The notes under the pieces were generated by a model that saw nothing but the letters and a program-made list of their open reading frames with translations, was not told the DNA's origin and did no database searches. Position numbers and translations under genes: made by a program. Positions 1 through 7,754 of a stretch of DNA of 64,000 bases are shown here, in pieces. Positions within the stretch are counted from its first letter, which is position 1. The number at the start of each line of letters is the position of its first letter. The DNA is from Shewanella marina JCM 15074 (GTDB lineage Bacteria > Pseudomonadota > Gammaproteobacteria > Enterobacterales > Shewanellaceae), in assembly GCF_000614975.1 (NCBI RefSeq), contig NZ_BALM01000005.1:62001-126000 (forward strand), given 5' to 3'.

Positions 1-2
1 CG

Positions 3-92
3 GGATTGATCGAAGTTAAAGGTAAATATATAACGATAGTCGACTTCGACCAGTTGTATGCACTTGCCGGTAATACTCGGATTGCCCGTTAG
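3..92 (+). CDS. fnr: Fnr/EtrA-type oxygen-responsive regulator, C-terminal end (partial)
   Basis: Only the last 29 codons and the TAG stop lie in the window; the gene starts outside it. The translated tail contains LIEVKGKYITI and ends in AGNTRIAR, which resembles the end of the Crp/Fnr winged-helix DNA-binding domain of Fnr (EtrA in Shewanella). The neighbour supports this: uspE directly follows fnr in many gammaproteobacteria. Fnr is a cytoplasmic 4Fe-4S regulator of anaerobic genes, but the cluster cysteines cannot be checked here. A strong terminator follows the stop codon. Confidence 0.75.
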   Translation, partial: GLIEVKGKYITIVDFDQLYALAGNTRIAR

Positions 93-97
93 AATTT

Positions 98-132
98 AAG
101 CCCTTATCTATATAATAGATAAGGGCTTTTTG
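98..132 (+). terminator. Rho-independent terminator after fnr
   Basis: A 13-bp perfect stem (AAGCCCTTATCTA pairing with TAGATAAGGGCTT) with a four-base loop runs into a T-rich tract just after the fnr stop. It separates fnr from uspE. Confidence 0.9.
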
Positions 133-174
133 TTTTATCTAATCTATACAATCTCCACTATAAGGAATATAGCT

Positions 175-1110
175 ATGAGGGAATATCAGAAGTTACTTGT
201 AGTTGCCGATCCTACTGCTCAGCAGCAAGTTGCCCTAACACGGGCGATTGAACTCGCTTCAATTAATCGCGCAGAAATTACGGTCTTCCTTTCAATTTTT
301 GACTTTTCATATGAAATGACGTCAATTCTATCAAGCCATGAACGTGAAACTATGCGTCAAGGCGTGGTAGACCAACGTTTAGCATGGGTAAATGACTTAA
401 TTAAACAACATAGTGATAGTAATGTCAGTATGACGGCCAAAGTGATTTGGCATAATCGTCCATATGAAAGCATTATTGAAGAAGCTATTGCGGGTAATTA
501 TGATTTAGTAGTTAAAGCCACCCATGAACATGACAAGTTAAAATCAGTTATCTTTACCCCAACCGATTGGCATTTATTACGCAAATGCCCTGCTCCAGTA
601 TTACTAGCTAAGGAAGAGCAGTGGCCAATTGCCGGTAAAATTATTTGTGCAGTGAACGTTGCCACCGAAGACGATGAGCATGAGTCACTCAACACCAAAA
701 TTATCCAACATGCCAAAGCACTGGCTGAAAAGTTCAACATTGAAATTCATTTAGTGAATGGTTTTCCGGCAACCCCAGTAAACCTATCAATCGAACTTCC
801 TGATTTTGATGCGCGCAGCTATAACGAAACCGTGCGTATGCAGCATGAAGAAAGAGTTTACTATTTGGCAGATACGTTTGGTATCCCAACCACTCAATGT
901 CATATCAAAGAAGGGTTACCAGAAGATGTTATCCCAGAAATTGCGCAAGAACTTGATGCAAAACTGGTTATCTTAGGTACGATTGGCCGCACCGGTATTT
1001 CAGCTGCGCTCATCGGTAACACCGCAGAACATGTGATTGATAACATAAACTGCGATTTGTTGGCGTTAAAACCAGCAGGCTACATCTCACCACTGCAACA
1101 ACAAGCATAA
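175..1110 (+). CDS. uspE: Universal stress protein UspE (tandem Usp domains)
   Basis: A 311-residue protein that matches UspE of enterobacteria along its length, with segments such as DFSYEMTS, WHNRP and FTPTDWHLLRKCPAPV. It has two universal-stress domains, roughly residues 1-150 and 155-305. The second carries the nucleotide-binding-type glycine pattern GTIGRTGISAALIGNTAEHV. The open frame extends upstream to a TTG near base 130, but the ATG at 175 (MREYQKLLVV) follows an aaggaa ribosome site and matches the usual N-terminus. UspE is a cytoplasmic stress protein linked to motility, aggregation and oxidative or DNA damage survival in E. coli. The fnr-uspE-ttcA order is conserved in Shewanella. 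Confidence 0.93.
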   Translation: MREYQKLLVVADPTAQQQVALTRAIELASINRAEITVFLSIFDFSYEMTSILSSHERETMRQGVVDQRLAWVNDLIKQHSDSNVSMTAKVIWHNRPYESIIEEAIAGNYDLVVKATHEHDKLKSVIFTPTDWHLLRKCPAPVLLAKEEQWPIAGKIICAVNVATEDDEHESLNTKIIQHAKALAEKFNIEIHLVNGFPATPVNLSIELPDFDARSYNETVRMQHEERVYYLADTFGIPTTQCHIKEGLPEDVIPEIAQELDAKLVILGTIGRTGISAALIGNTAEHVIDNINCDLLALKPAGYISPLQQQA

Positions 1111-1145
1111 GAGCTTTACTCTACACTAAGTTGCTGGAATAATAC

Positions 1146-1183
1146 GCGCCCTTAAACATCATCGTTTTACGGGCGCTTATTTT
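1146..1183 (+). terminator. Hairpin between uspE and ttcA, abutting the ttcA start
   Basis: GCGCCC...GGGCGC stem, extended by a TAAA/TTTA segment past one mismatch, then TTATTTT directly before the ttcA ATG. It looks like the uspE terminator, but its T-rich tail leads straight into the ttcA start and leaves no room for a normal ribosome site. It may therefore also shape ttcA expression. Confidence 0.6.
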
Positions 1184-2116
1184 ATGGTTGAAGAACTTTC
1201 AAAAAAACAAATTACACGTTTAAACAAGCTACAGAAACGCTTGCGCCGTGAAGTCGGTAGTGCCATTTTTGATTACAATATGATTGAAGATGGTGATTTA
1301 GTTATGTGTTGTCTATCTGGCGGTAAAGACAGCTACGCCATGCTAGATATTTTGATGAACCTACAACAACGTGCTCCAGTTAAGTTCGACCTAGTAGCCG
1401 TTAACCTTGATCAAAAACAACCAGGCTTCCCAGAAGATATTTTACCTGCTTACCTTGATTCATTAGGTGTGGCTTACCATATTCTTGAAAAAGACACCTA
1501 CTCTATCGTTAAAGATAAGATCCCAGAAGGTAAGACAACCTGTTCATTATGTTCACGCTTACGTCGTGGCACGTTATATGGTTTTGCACAGCGCATTGGT
1601 GCCACTAAAATTGCATTAGGCCACCACCGCGACGATATTATTGAAACCATGTTTTTAAACATGTTCTACGGCGGCAAATTAAAAGCTATGCCACCAAAGT
1701 TACTGTCTGACGATGGCGCCAACATGATCATTCGTCCTCTAGCTTACAGCCGTGAAAAAGACATAGCTGAATATGCACAGTTAAAGTCATTCCCTATCAT
1801 TCCTTGTAACTTATGTGGTTCACAAGAGAACTTAAAGCGTGCTGCGGTAAAAGAGATGCTTAATGATTGGGACAAGCAGCACCCAGGCCGTATTGAAACC
1901 ATCTTTACTGCGATGCAAAACACGGCTCCATCACAAGGTGTTGACCGCGAGCAGTTTGACTTTCTTGCACTTAAGCGTGATGCCGATGCACCGCTTAAAG
2001 GCGATGTAGCAGAATCAGACTTACCAGCGTTTGATTTCACTGATGTGAGTAACAGCGGTAAGATCGACCTAGACGCCGCATTGAAAATCGACGTCGTTAA
2101 TACCTACCAGCCATAA
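1184..2116 (+). CDS. ttcA: tRNA 2-thiocytidine(32) synthetase TtcA
   Basis: A 310-residue cytoplasmic tRNA-thiolating enzyme that makes 2-thiocytidine at position 32. It has the PP-loop ATP pyrophosphatase motif SGGKDS at residues 45-50, the CSLC pair (C120, C123) and the later CNLC pair (C208, C211); the family uses cysteines in these regions for its Fe-S cluster and catalysis. The GHHRDD segment and the strong match to E. coli TtcA through residue 250 support the call. The C-terminal 60 residues are more variable. The ATG at 1184 has no evident Shine-Dalgarno sequence because a hairpin occupies the leader. No better in-frame start is visible, since the conserved NKLQKRLRR segment begins only 14 residues in. 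Confidence 0.95.
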   Translation: MVEELSKKQITRLNKLQKRLRREVGSAIFDYNMIEDGDLVMCCLSGGKDSYAMLDILMNLQQRAPVKFDLVAVNLDQKQPGFPEDILPAYLDSLGVAYHILEKDTYSIVKDKIPEGKTTCSLCSRLRRGTLYGFAQRIGATKIALGHHRDDIIETMFLNMFYGGKLKAMPPKLLSDDGANMIIRPLAYSREKDIAEYAQLKSFPIIPCNLCGSQENLKRAAVKEMLNDWDKQHPGRIETIFTAMQNTAPSQGVDREQFDFLALKRDADAPLKGDVAESDLPAFDFTDVSNSGKIDLDAALKIDVVNTYQP

Positions 2117-2138
2117 GGTAGTTTGGTCATTAACAAGC

Positions 2139-2165
2139 AAAAAGGAGCCGTTGGGCTCCTTTTTT
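2139..2165 (+). terminator. Rho-independent terminator after ttcA
   Basis: An AAGGAGCC/GGGCTCCTT stem flanked by an A run and a T run just after ttcA. It may work on both strands, since a gene on the minus strand ends at 2255. Confidence 0.88.
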
Positions 2166-2254
2166 GTATTTAGGCTATGTATATTTTAACAATTTAGGCT
2201 TGCTAAATTATATTCGGTTTAAACATTGGTTATTTATATAGCTATTTGCTCGCT

Positions 2255-2560
2255 TTAGTTAGCAGCTGCCACAGATTTAATTCGCTTTTTAAGATTATTC
2301 ATAAACACTTTAAAGCTCGGCATAAAATCAATAAAAAGTGGATGTTTTCGATGAGCAATGACTAAAGGGCCAAATAAACGTAAGGCGACGGCTAAACGAG
2401 TTGAACTGGCGTTGTCTAACTCACTACCCTTTTTCATGTTGTCCACCAGCGCGAATAGATCTTCTCTGTCTTCAAACTCAAACATCAGTGTTTGTTTTGT
2501 AGGTTCGAGTTGCTCGACCGTGATACGGTATTGATTGTTGTTGCGGTTAGTCAGCTGCAT
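2255..2560 (-). CDS. DUF3861 domain protein
   Basis: A small soluble protein of 101 residues with no signal peptide. The segments YRITVEQLEP and LMFEFEDREDLFALVDNM resemble the DUF3861 family (roughly 95-110 residues), whose function is unknown. The family call is from memory of its pattern: a short beta strand YRITVE, an FEFE strand and a C-terminal LFG/HPLF region. The gene is divergent from a MarR regulator, and the shared intergenic region carries two dyads. This suggests that the MarR protein controls it. Confidence 0.6.
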   Translation of the reverse strand: MQLTNRNNNQYRITVEQLEPTKQTLMFEFEDREDLFALVDNMKKGSELDNASSTRLAVALRLFGPLVIAHRKHPLFIDFMPSFKVFMNNLKKRIKSVAAAN

Positions 2561-2606
2561 ATCGACTCCAAGACGGGATAGTTAATGGATGGCACTAGTA
2601 TAGGGA

Positions 2607-2620
2607 TTCACTTAAGTGAA
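2607..2620. promoter_or_regulatory. Perfect 14-bp palindrome TTCACTTAAGTGAA
   Basis: A perfect palindrome lies in the divergent region about 47 bp upstream of the DUF3861 start. It is a candidate operator for an unknown regulator. Its sequence differs from the TTGA/TCAA dyads next to it. Confidence 0.4.
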
Positions 2621-2634
2621 AACTTGCTATATAA

Positions 2635-2675
2635 TTGACTTTATCAACTATAATGATATTGATTGATAAAGTCAA
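2635..2675. promoter_or_regulatory. Paired dyads, probable MarR operators
   Basis: TTGACTTTATCAA at 2635-2647 is repeated as its exact inverse, TTGATAAAGTCAA, at 2663-2675. Each copy is itself a TTGA...TCAA dyad. The pair lies between the divergent DUF3861 and MarR genes, where an autoregulated MarR protein would bind. Confidence 0.6.
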
Positions 2676-2719
2676 CTATTTAGGCGACCGTTTATGCAAA
2701 AGCTAACTTCCTTTGATCT

Positions 2720-3121
2720 ATGTTTAATTTAATTCATACAACAAAACGCCATATGTATGAGTCTATTTTACAATTAGGGTTACCCATTAGCCCTATGCAT
2801 GTTCGTGTGATGAAAATTATTGATCGAAAACCGCATACCACCGCTAACGATATTGCTTGTTTTATTAACCGCGATAAGGCGCAAGTGACTCGATTATTGA
2901 ATTTGCTTATTAAAGAATCTTTTATTGAAAAATTCAGTAACCCTGATGATAAACGCAGTCAATATTTAGGCCTGACAACACAAGGTAAAGCCGTTATCGT
3001 TAAGCTAATTGCGCTGGAGGATAGGATGCAGCAGCAACTAGTGAATGGTGTTACTGATGCTGAATTAGCACAATTAACAGCTGTGCTGGATAAGATGAAC
3101 CTTAATGCCAAGCAGTTATAG
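2720..3121 (+). CDS. MarR-family transcriptional regulator (N-terminus probably lost to a frameshift)
   Basis: A 133-residue winged-helix protein. The central part (PHTTANDIACFINRDKAQ, then VTRLLNLLIKESFIEK and NPDDKRSQYLGLT) is a typical MarR recognition-helix and wing region, followed by a dimerisation helix. The open frame starts at ATG 2720, which has no ribosome site and is closed by a stop just upstream. An ATG at 2694, in another frame, encodes MQKLTSFDLC and stops quickly. One extra T in the run at 2723-2725 would join the two into a normal 142-residue MarR protein. The true gene is therefore probably 2694-3121. It likely represses itself and the divergent DUF3861 gene. The inducer is unknown. 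Confidence 0.8.
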   Translation: MFNLIHTTKRHMYESILQLGLPISPMHVRVMKIIDRKPHTTANDIACFINRDKAQVTRLLNLLIKESFIEKFSNPDDKRSQYLGLTTQGKAVIVKLIALEDRMQQQLVNGVTDAELAQLTAVLDKMNLNAKQL

Positions 3122-3142
3122 AGTGGCACTAATGATTAACTA

Positions 3143-3400
3143 TTATTTTTCTCGGCTAGATTGATGTTGCGTATTAATTCGTGACCACATTAATGCGCCC
3201 CAAGCGGTGCCAGCTAATGGAAATATAAGTAATGCTGGCTTGATTTGCTGCATAAAACTTGTGGTGTCACCATATGATTGAAAAATAGAAAAGAGTACAG
3301 CGGTAGGGATACCCCAACCAATGACACCGTGCATAAGGATGTAGTGCCATTTTCCTTTTGAGATAGTCTGACTGAGTTTATGGTATCGATCTGGTGTCAT
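3143..3400 (-). CDS. Small two-helix inner-membrane protein of unknown function
   Basis: An 85-residue protein with two likely membrane segments (about residues 20-40, around HGVIGWGIPTAVLFSIF, and 52-72, around LLIFPLAGTAWGALM) and a charged tail. I recognise no functional family. It has its own promoter space and ends opposite the marR 3' end, so the two genes converge. An envelope location is inferred only from hydrophobicity. Confidence 0.65.
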   Translation of the reverse strand: MTPDRYHKLSQTISKGKWHYILMHGVIGWGIPTAVLFSIFQSYGDTTSFMQQIKPALLIFPLAGTAWGALMWSRINTQHQSSREK

Positions 3401-3504
3401 ATAATCTCCCCCTCATATTTAGCTATTCTTATAATGTCTAACTTACATGCTTTAATTATTTTTACAACAGTGAGTTAGCAATTAGGTTACTTAACATTAG
3501 ATGC

Positions 3505-3531
3505 AAAAAAGGAGCGTAATGCTCCTTTTTT
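3505..3531 (-). terminator. Rho-independent terminator
   Basis: An AAAAAAGGAGC...GCTCCTTTTTT hairpin just beyond the end of the DUF2987 gene, which runs on the minus strand. The flanking A and T runs are symmetric. Confidence 0.85.
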
Positions 3532-3557
3532 AATTGCGATAGCTTTTGTGTTTGGGC

Positions 3558-4172
3558 TTATTTAACCCATGGCACGATTTGCATTGGTGCGTCAGAAAAA
3601 TCAAGTTGAGTTAAGTCGGCTATTTGTTGTTGACTCAGTTGTAGCTGACTTTGCTTGAGTTGCTGCTGATTTTGGTAAATAGTCACTGGCGCTGCAAATC
3701 TAAAGGTTAGCCCTTTAATGTCATCACTAAAGTAACGTATAGGAAAGCCTTGCATCTGTTTTAGTAATTGCGCCATTTGCTGCTCAATTTCAGCGAGCTG
3801 TTCACCTGTATAATGTGTAGTATTAGCACGAGTTTGAACTTGAACTGCGATACTACAATCCTTTGCTTCGCCTTTTATATCTAAGTTGATTAACGCCCTA
3901 TCGTGCTTGAGTTTATCATCATAGGGAATATACAATCGTTGCGCCTTAGTATAGGTTAAAGGCAACTGCTTTGACTCTGTACTGATTGTGCCTTTGGTTA
4001 TTTGACAAGCTGGCCTATTGGGCACGCTAAAGGCAATTTCAATAAGATTAAAATTACCTTTATTGGCTTTTTTTAAATGGTTATAAAACCCTTGATACTC
4101 AAGTGATATGGTTTGCGCAGAAACCATACCACTGACGAATACACTACTCACTAGTAGTAGAGACTTTAGCAT
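3558..4172 (-). CDS. DUF2987 family exported protein
   Basis: A 204-residue protein with a clear signal peptide (MLKSLLLVSSVFVSGMVSA, cleaved before Q), so probably periplasmic. The body (LEYQGFYNHLKKAN, CQITKGTISTE, LYIPYDDKLKHDRALI, ending in a P-W motif) resembles the DUF2987 family of Shewanella and Vibrio, whose function is unknown. Its start overlaps the end of bax by 29 bp, so the two are co-transcribed and perhaps translationally coupled. That hints at a role near peptidoglycan, but this is inference only. Confidence 0.7.
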   Translation of the reverse strand: MLKSLLLVSSVFVSGMVSAQTISLEYQGFYNHLKKANKGNFNLIEIAFSVPNRPACQITKGTISTESKQLPLTYTKAQRLYIPYDDKLKHDRALINLDIKGEAKDCSIAVQVQTRANTTHYTGEQLAEIEQQMAQLLKQMQGFPIRYFSDDIKGLTFRFAAPVTIYQNQQQLKQSQLQLSQQQIADLTQLDFSDAPMQIVPWVK

Positions 4173-4989
4173 CCTGTTCTCCTAAATAGCGCTGGTTATG
4201 GCGCAACATCTCTAATAATTCATCGATATAAGCTTGTTTACGTTCAGAATAATTAATCAATCCATAGACTAACTTTTCTGCCGTTAGTGGTTGATGGTTG
4301 GCCCGCAGATCTGCACGAATATCTCTAAAGGTTTGGTATGCACCATTGGTGTTCAGGTTATTCATATATGAAGCGACTGACGCATCCATTGATTTGAACA
4401 CTGCAACTTCATGGTTCATCCCTTCTGTACGTGAAAGCGGTACTAAACCACAACCTTGTTTAAAGCACCATTGACCAAAGAAATTACGGCCTTCACGTGC
4501 AAAACGAGAAGAGCCCCAACCAGTTTCATTGGCCGCTTGAATGAGCACCATATTTTCAGGGATGACATCTACTCGTTTAAGTAAGGCTGTTAAGGTATCG
4601 GGTTCAAGATCGCGAATATTATATTGGTATTGATCTGCAATTTGTTGCAGCTCAAAACCTTCTGCTTCGCTATAAGCTTGTTTATTCTCAAGCTGTTGCT
4701 GAAAGTGGATAATAAACTGTCGTTGTTTTTCGATAAGCTTATTTTGTTGAATAATAGCCGGTCTTAAGTAGTTAAAAAATGCGTTCTTCTTCGTTGGAAT
4801 ATCTTTAATACTTGCGAAGTCGGGAATATTGAGTGTTGGCTGTTTAGGTATAATGTTCTCAATTAGCTTACCTAAGCCTAATTGGCTATCACTATCCTTA
4901 GCAGGTTTTAGATAATAGCTGACGGCTAAAATAGTTAGAACTAGTAAGCATAACGCCATCACTACCCGTGCAATTCTGCCAGTTTTCAA
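4144..4989 (-). CDS. bax: Bax-type peptidoglycan hydrolase (glucosaminidase-like)
   Basis: A 281-residue protein with an N-terminal membrane anchor (about residues 8-25) and a C-terminal glucosaminidase-like domain. The segment AANETGWGSSRFAREGRNFF holds the presumed catalytic glutamate and matches Bax of E. coli. The frame is open up to a TTG at 5010, but the TTG at 4989 is preceded at good distance by AAGGA and gives a cleaner anchor (MKTGRIARVVMAL), so I chose it. E. coli Bax is annotated as a putative glycosidase; activity on glycan strands in the periplasm is inferred from the family. It is upstream of and overlaps the DUF2987 gene. Confidence 0.82.
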   Translation of the reverse strand: MKTGRIARVVMALCLLVLTILAVSYYLKPAKDSDSQLGLGKLIENIIPKQPTLNIPDFASIKDIPTKKNAFFNYLRPAIIQQNKLIEKQRQFIIHFQQQLENKQAYSEAEGFELQQIADQYQYNIRDLEPDTLTALLKRVDVIPENMVLIQAANETGWGSSRFAREGRNFFGQWCFKQGCGLVPLSRTEGMNHEVAVFKSMDASVASYMNNLNTNGAYQTFRDIRADLRANHQPLTAEKLVYGLINYSERKQAYIDELLEMLRHNQRYLGEQDAKVSTTSE

Positions 4990-5255
4990 GTATAAGTCCT
5001 TATGTTTCAATCAAATAGTTATAAGTTTGCGGTAAATTATAAAGTAAATATAAGCGCTAGCAAATTTAACCACTGAATAAAGTTGTACTTTTGTGTAGAA
5101 TTTTAGAGATTTAATCCATAAATCATAGTAACAGAAAGTCACTGAACTTGAATTTGATTTCAATTATTGGCACACCGCAGTTGCACTCGCCAACAAGTAT
5201 ATTAGCTGACTATTTATGGATTAAAATATTTTATCAATTAATTAGGATTTTAATC

Positions 5256-6224
5256 ATGCAGGAGCGTCATCCATTGTTGCAATACCAACATATCGTTGCC
5301 ATTGGCGGCGGTCATGGTCTTGGGCGATTACTTGCAGCACTAGATTTCTTAGGCCCTAGATTAACAGGTATTGTCACCACAACAGACAATGGCGGTTCTA
5401 CTGGCCGTTTACGCGATAACCATAATTGCATCGCTTGGGGCGATCTACGCAATTGTTTGACCCAACTTGCCAAAGGCCCTTCAATTGGTAAGTTAGTTTT
5501 TGAATATCGTTTTGAGCAAGCATCTGAATTATCAGGCCATAATTTGGGTAATTTGATTTTATTCGCGCTCGATCAATTATGTGTGCGCCCGGTTGAAGCG
5601 ATTAACCTGATCCGCACCCTACTGAAAGTTGATACTAAAATTTTACCTATGTCAGAACAACCGACTCACTTGATTGCTTATAATCAAATCGGTAATCAAA
5701 CATTGGGTGAAGTGGAAATTGATAAGCTCTCAAAAATGCCTGCTTCACTGGGTTTGTTGCCCCAAGTAGATGCTACTGTTGAGGTTGTTAATGAAATTCT
5801 CTCGGCTGAAGTGATTATTTTAGGACCAGGTAGCTTTTTAACGAGTATTATGCCGCCACTACTATTAGCCAGTGTGCAACAGGCAATAAGAGAATCGAAC
5901 GCTAAAATCATTTTTATTGATAATCTGGTTGCTGAAAACTCAGCCGCGGGTTCACTTTCGATAGTAGACAAAATCAAATGGTGCGAATGCTTATTACAAG
6001 CGCCTAATCGAATAGATTATGTGTTATGCCAAGATGATGTTATTAAGCAACAGGATAACTATTTTTATTACCCGCTGCATGATAATAAAAACCGGGCGTT
6101 ACATGATCTCAATGCTATTAAGTTGGCGCTTGCAGATCTGTTTACTACACTACATGCGCAAAGTGATGATGCTTATAAAGATAAGCAGATGACATTAACA
6201 ATGGCTGCACCATCCCAAATATAA
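5256..6224 (+). CDS. yvcK: YvcK/YbhK-type gluconeogenesis factor (CofD-like fold)
   Basis: A 322-residue cytoplasmic protein. The N-terminal GGGHGLGRLLAAL nucleotide-binding loop and TTTDNGGSTGRLR, with GDLRNCL and HNLGNLIL further on, are the conserved motifs of the YvcK/YbhK family. Members bind UDP-sugars and influence growth on gluconeogenic carbon and cell shape in Bacillus; the E. coli role is unclear. The open frame extends to a TTG near 5148, but the ATG at 5256 has an AGGA site and matches the family start. The last 52 bp overlap the end of the convergent RES toxin gene. Confidence 0.88.
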   Translation: MQERHPLLQYQHIVAIGGGHGLGRLLAALDFLGPRLTGIVTTTDNGGSTGRLRDNHNCIAWGDLRNCLTQLAKGPSIGKLVFEYRFEQASELSGHNLGNLILFALDQLCVRPVEAINLIRTLLKVDTKILPMSEQPTHLIAYNQIGNQTLGEVEIDKLSKMPASLGLLPQVDATVEVVNEILSAEVIILGPGSFLTSIMPPLLLASVQQAIRESNAKIIFIDNLVAENSAAGSLSIVDKIKWCECLLQAPNRIDYVLCQDDVIKQQDNYFYYPLHDNKNRALHDLNAIKLALADLFTTLHAQSDDAYKDKQMTLTMAAPSQI

Positions 6225-6868
6225 TCATAATGCTGTGTCTGCAGCACTTCTGTCACTAAGTTAGGCTTGTACAAGACAAAACATTGCCCTTGTGGATGCC
6301 TAACTGAATAGTATCTTATCCCATCTAATTGCTGCTGCATGCAAGTTAAGCCAAACTGCTGTGATGCTTGATAATCTAATGCATGATAATAGGCGCTATT
6401 TTTAAATTGCGCTGAACATAAATCCACTAAATTTGCATCAAAATAACAGGCTAATGTTTTACGTTGCAATCGCTGCGCAGGCTCATTGGTATAAGCCATA
6501 AACTTCTCTGTATGGTATACCGTCTCTTTTATGGCAGTTTGTACGCTAGAGGCACAGTAAAAACCTGCAAAGTTTGGATGAGTAAAGCGTCCACCTTGCG
6601 GATTTGGATACACAAAAGGCGCCATCACTAATGAGCTGTTAGGAATATTTATTAACCAGTGTTGTTTATTGATGGCGTATGGATTGCCATAATCTTGTTT
6701 AATGCGGGGATTTGTTAAAGCTTCTAATGCATATACAGCTTCAAGTTGCTCAACGGTGGCAACGTCTTCGTATAGATCAATTGGTGGGAATTTACTGGGA
6801 ATAATCCGATAAGCTTTTTGCTGTTCTAACGAAATAAATGGCAGTGGTTGAGCTGCTGGATCACTCAT
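6173..6868 (-). CDS. RES-domain toxin of a RES-Xre toxin-antitoxin pair
   Basis: A 231-residue protein with RES-fold features: an early YRIIPSKFPPIDLYEDVA, RFTHPNFAGFYCASSVQTAIKETVYH in the middle, and GIRYYSVRHPQG near the end (conserved Arg, Glu and Ser residues of the family). RES toxins degrade NAD+ and stop growth. The ATG at 6868 overlaps the antitoxin stop in an ATGA, implying translational coupling; an ATG 18 bases further up also exists. The gene lies downstream of its antitoxin, the usual order for this class. It runs into yvcK from the other side by 52 bp, so toxin loss or mutation could affect the yvcK 3' end. I infer that it is intact and active. Confidence 0.87.
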   Translation of the reverse strand: MSDPAAQPLPFISLEQQKAYRIIPSKFPPIDLYEDVATVEQLEAVYALEALTNPRIKQDYGNPYAINKQHWLINIPNSSLVMAPFVYPNPQGGRFTHPNFAGFYCASSVQTAIKETVYHTEKFMAYTNEPAQRLQRKTLACYFDANLVDLCSAQFKNSAYYHALDYQASQQFGLTCMQQQLDGIRYYSVRHPQGQCFVLYKPNLVTEVLQTQHYDYIWDGAAIVNVICLSL

Positions 6869-7266
6869 GAAAGTACGCCACTCCATCCTTGCAAGTGTTT
6901 TGAAACCTCATATAGATCGGCAACTTTGCCACCTTTCATAATGTTCATTGCACTGCGACCATTAAAAAATGGATGCTGGTTCGGTTTGTTGACCCAATCA
7001 TAAACACTGTGCTCTAGGCTGAATAGCTTTCGTAAGCATTTGTGAATATGCAAAATATAGCTCATGCGCTCCGCTAAATCGGCGCTCAAGGTGATACCAC
7101 CTGTTTTGGCTTTACGATATTTGGCTAATGTGGTTCTTGAATTGACACCCAGTAATGTCATTTGATCAGCAGCAGAGCATTGCCATTTGTCTAGAATATT
7201 AAAAACAACGGGTAATGCTAGGCTGATATCGATATTACTGGGCGCGGTTTGAACGTTAGCAAGCAT
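6865..7266 (-). CDS. Xre/MbcA/ParS-type antitoxin (DUF2384)
   Basis: A 133-residue protein with an N-terminal helix-turn-helix-like part (SAADQMTLLGVNSRTTLAKYRK) and a C-terminal MbcA/ParS toxin-binding domain, recognised by HPFFNGRSAMNIMKGGKVADLYEVSKHLQGW. It neutralises the RES toxin encoded immediately downstream, with a four-base overlap. The start at 7266 has a GGAG site. A TGTCCA/TGGACA dyad about 64 bp upstream may be its operator. Confidence 0.87.
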   Translation of the reverse strand: MLANVQTAPSNIDISLALPVVFNILDKWQCSAADQMTLLGVNSRTTLAKYRKAKTGGITLSADLAERMSYILHIHKCLRKLFSLEHSVYDWVNKPNQHPFFNGRSAMNIMKGGKVADLYEVSKHLQGWSGVLS

Positions 7267-7329
7267 AATCTGCTCCGTAGCGGCATTTATGCTTAATCAT
7301 AGTTCACTTGTGGTCATATTTCAATCAAC

Positions 7330-7345
7330 TGTCCATTTTTGGACA
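7330..7345. promoter_or_regulatory. Inverted repeat upstream of the RES/Xre operon
   Basis: TGTCCA-TTTT-TGGACA lies 64 bp upstream of the antitoxin start and just beyond the end of the lipoprotein gene. It is a possible autoregulatory site for the Xre-type antitoxin. The assignment is by position only. Confidence 0.35.
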
Positions 7346-7356
7346 ATGTTGTCAGT

Positions 7357-7692
7357 CTATTTTACTGGCGTAATGTTTTTGACGATAACGGGTGTACAAG
7401 TTCCTTTGGTGATCAAATCCAGATTGATTCTATATGAGTCGCCAAGTTTTGGGGTGATCTTAAATTTTTCCCATGAAGTCGTTAATGTCATTGGATTACG
7501 TACGATACTTGGCGTTGTTTGCTGCCAAAATATCTTATTAACACCATCACTATCTTCTGTATAAGTACCAACAAACGATTGTTGCTCGTATTGACATGGG
7601 CCGCCCACCAATTGGGGTTCTGATTGGCAAGCGCTTAATGAACCGATTGCAACAAATAACAGTGCGGGTTTTAACAAAGTGGGGATTTTCAT
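7357..7692 (-). CDS. Small lipoprotein of unknown function
   Basis: A 111-residue protein with a lipoprotein signal (MKIPTLLKPALLFVAIGSLSAC, lipobox LSAC). The mature part is about 90 residues, with two further cysteines (GGPCQYEQ and KGTCTPV) that could form a disulphide, and beta-rich content. I do not recognise a family. The residue after the lipid-modified cysteine is Q, not D, so outer-membrane sorting is expected. The gene is divergent from patZ; an AAGGAG site precedes the start. Confidence 0.7.
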   Translation of the reverse strand: MKIPTLLKPALLFVAIGSLSACQSEPQLVGGPCQYEQQSFVGTYTEDSDGVNKIFWQQTTPSIVRNPMTLTTSWEKFKITPKLGDSYRINLDLITKGTCTPVIVKNITPVK

Positions 7693-7754
7693 AACGTACT
7701 CCTTTGAATTTGATGGTAATGTATCATTGTCAGGCGTTACGAGGAATAAGGAAT

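Noticed and set aside
6173..7266. Treating the RES/Xre pair as evidence for a prophage or island
   Set aside because: No integrase, tRNA or att site is nearby; the surrounding genes are ordinary chromosomal ones.
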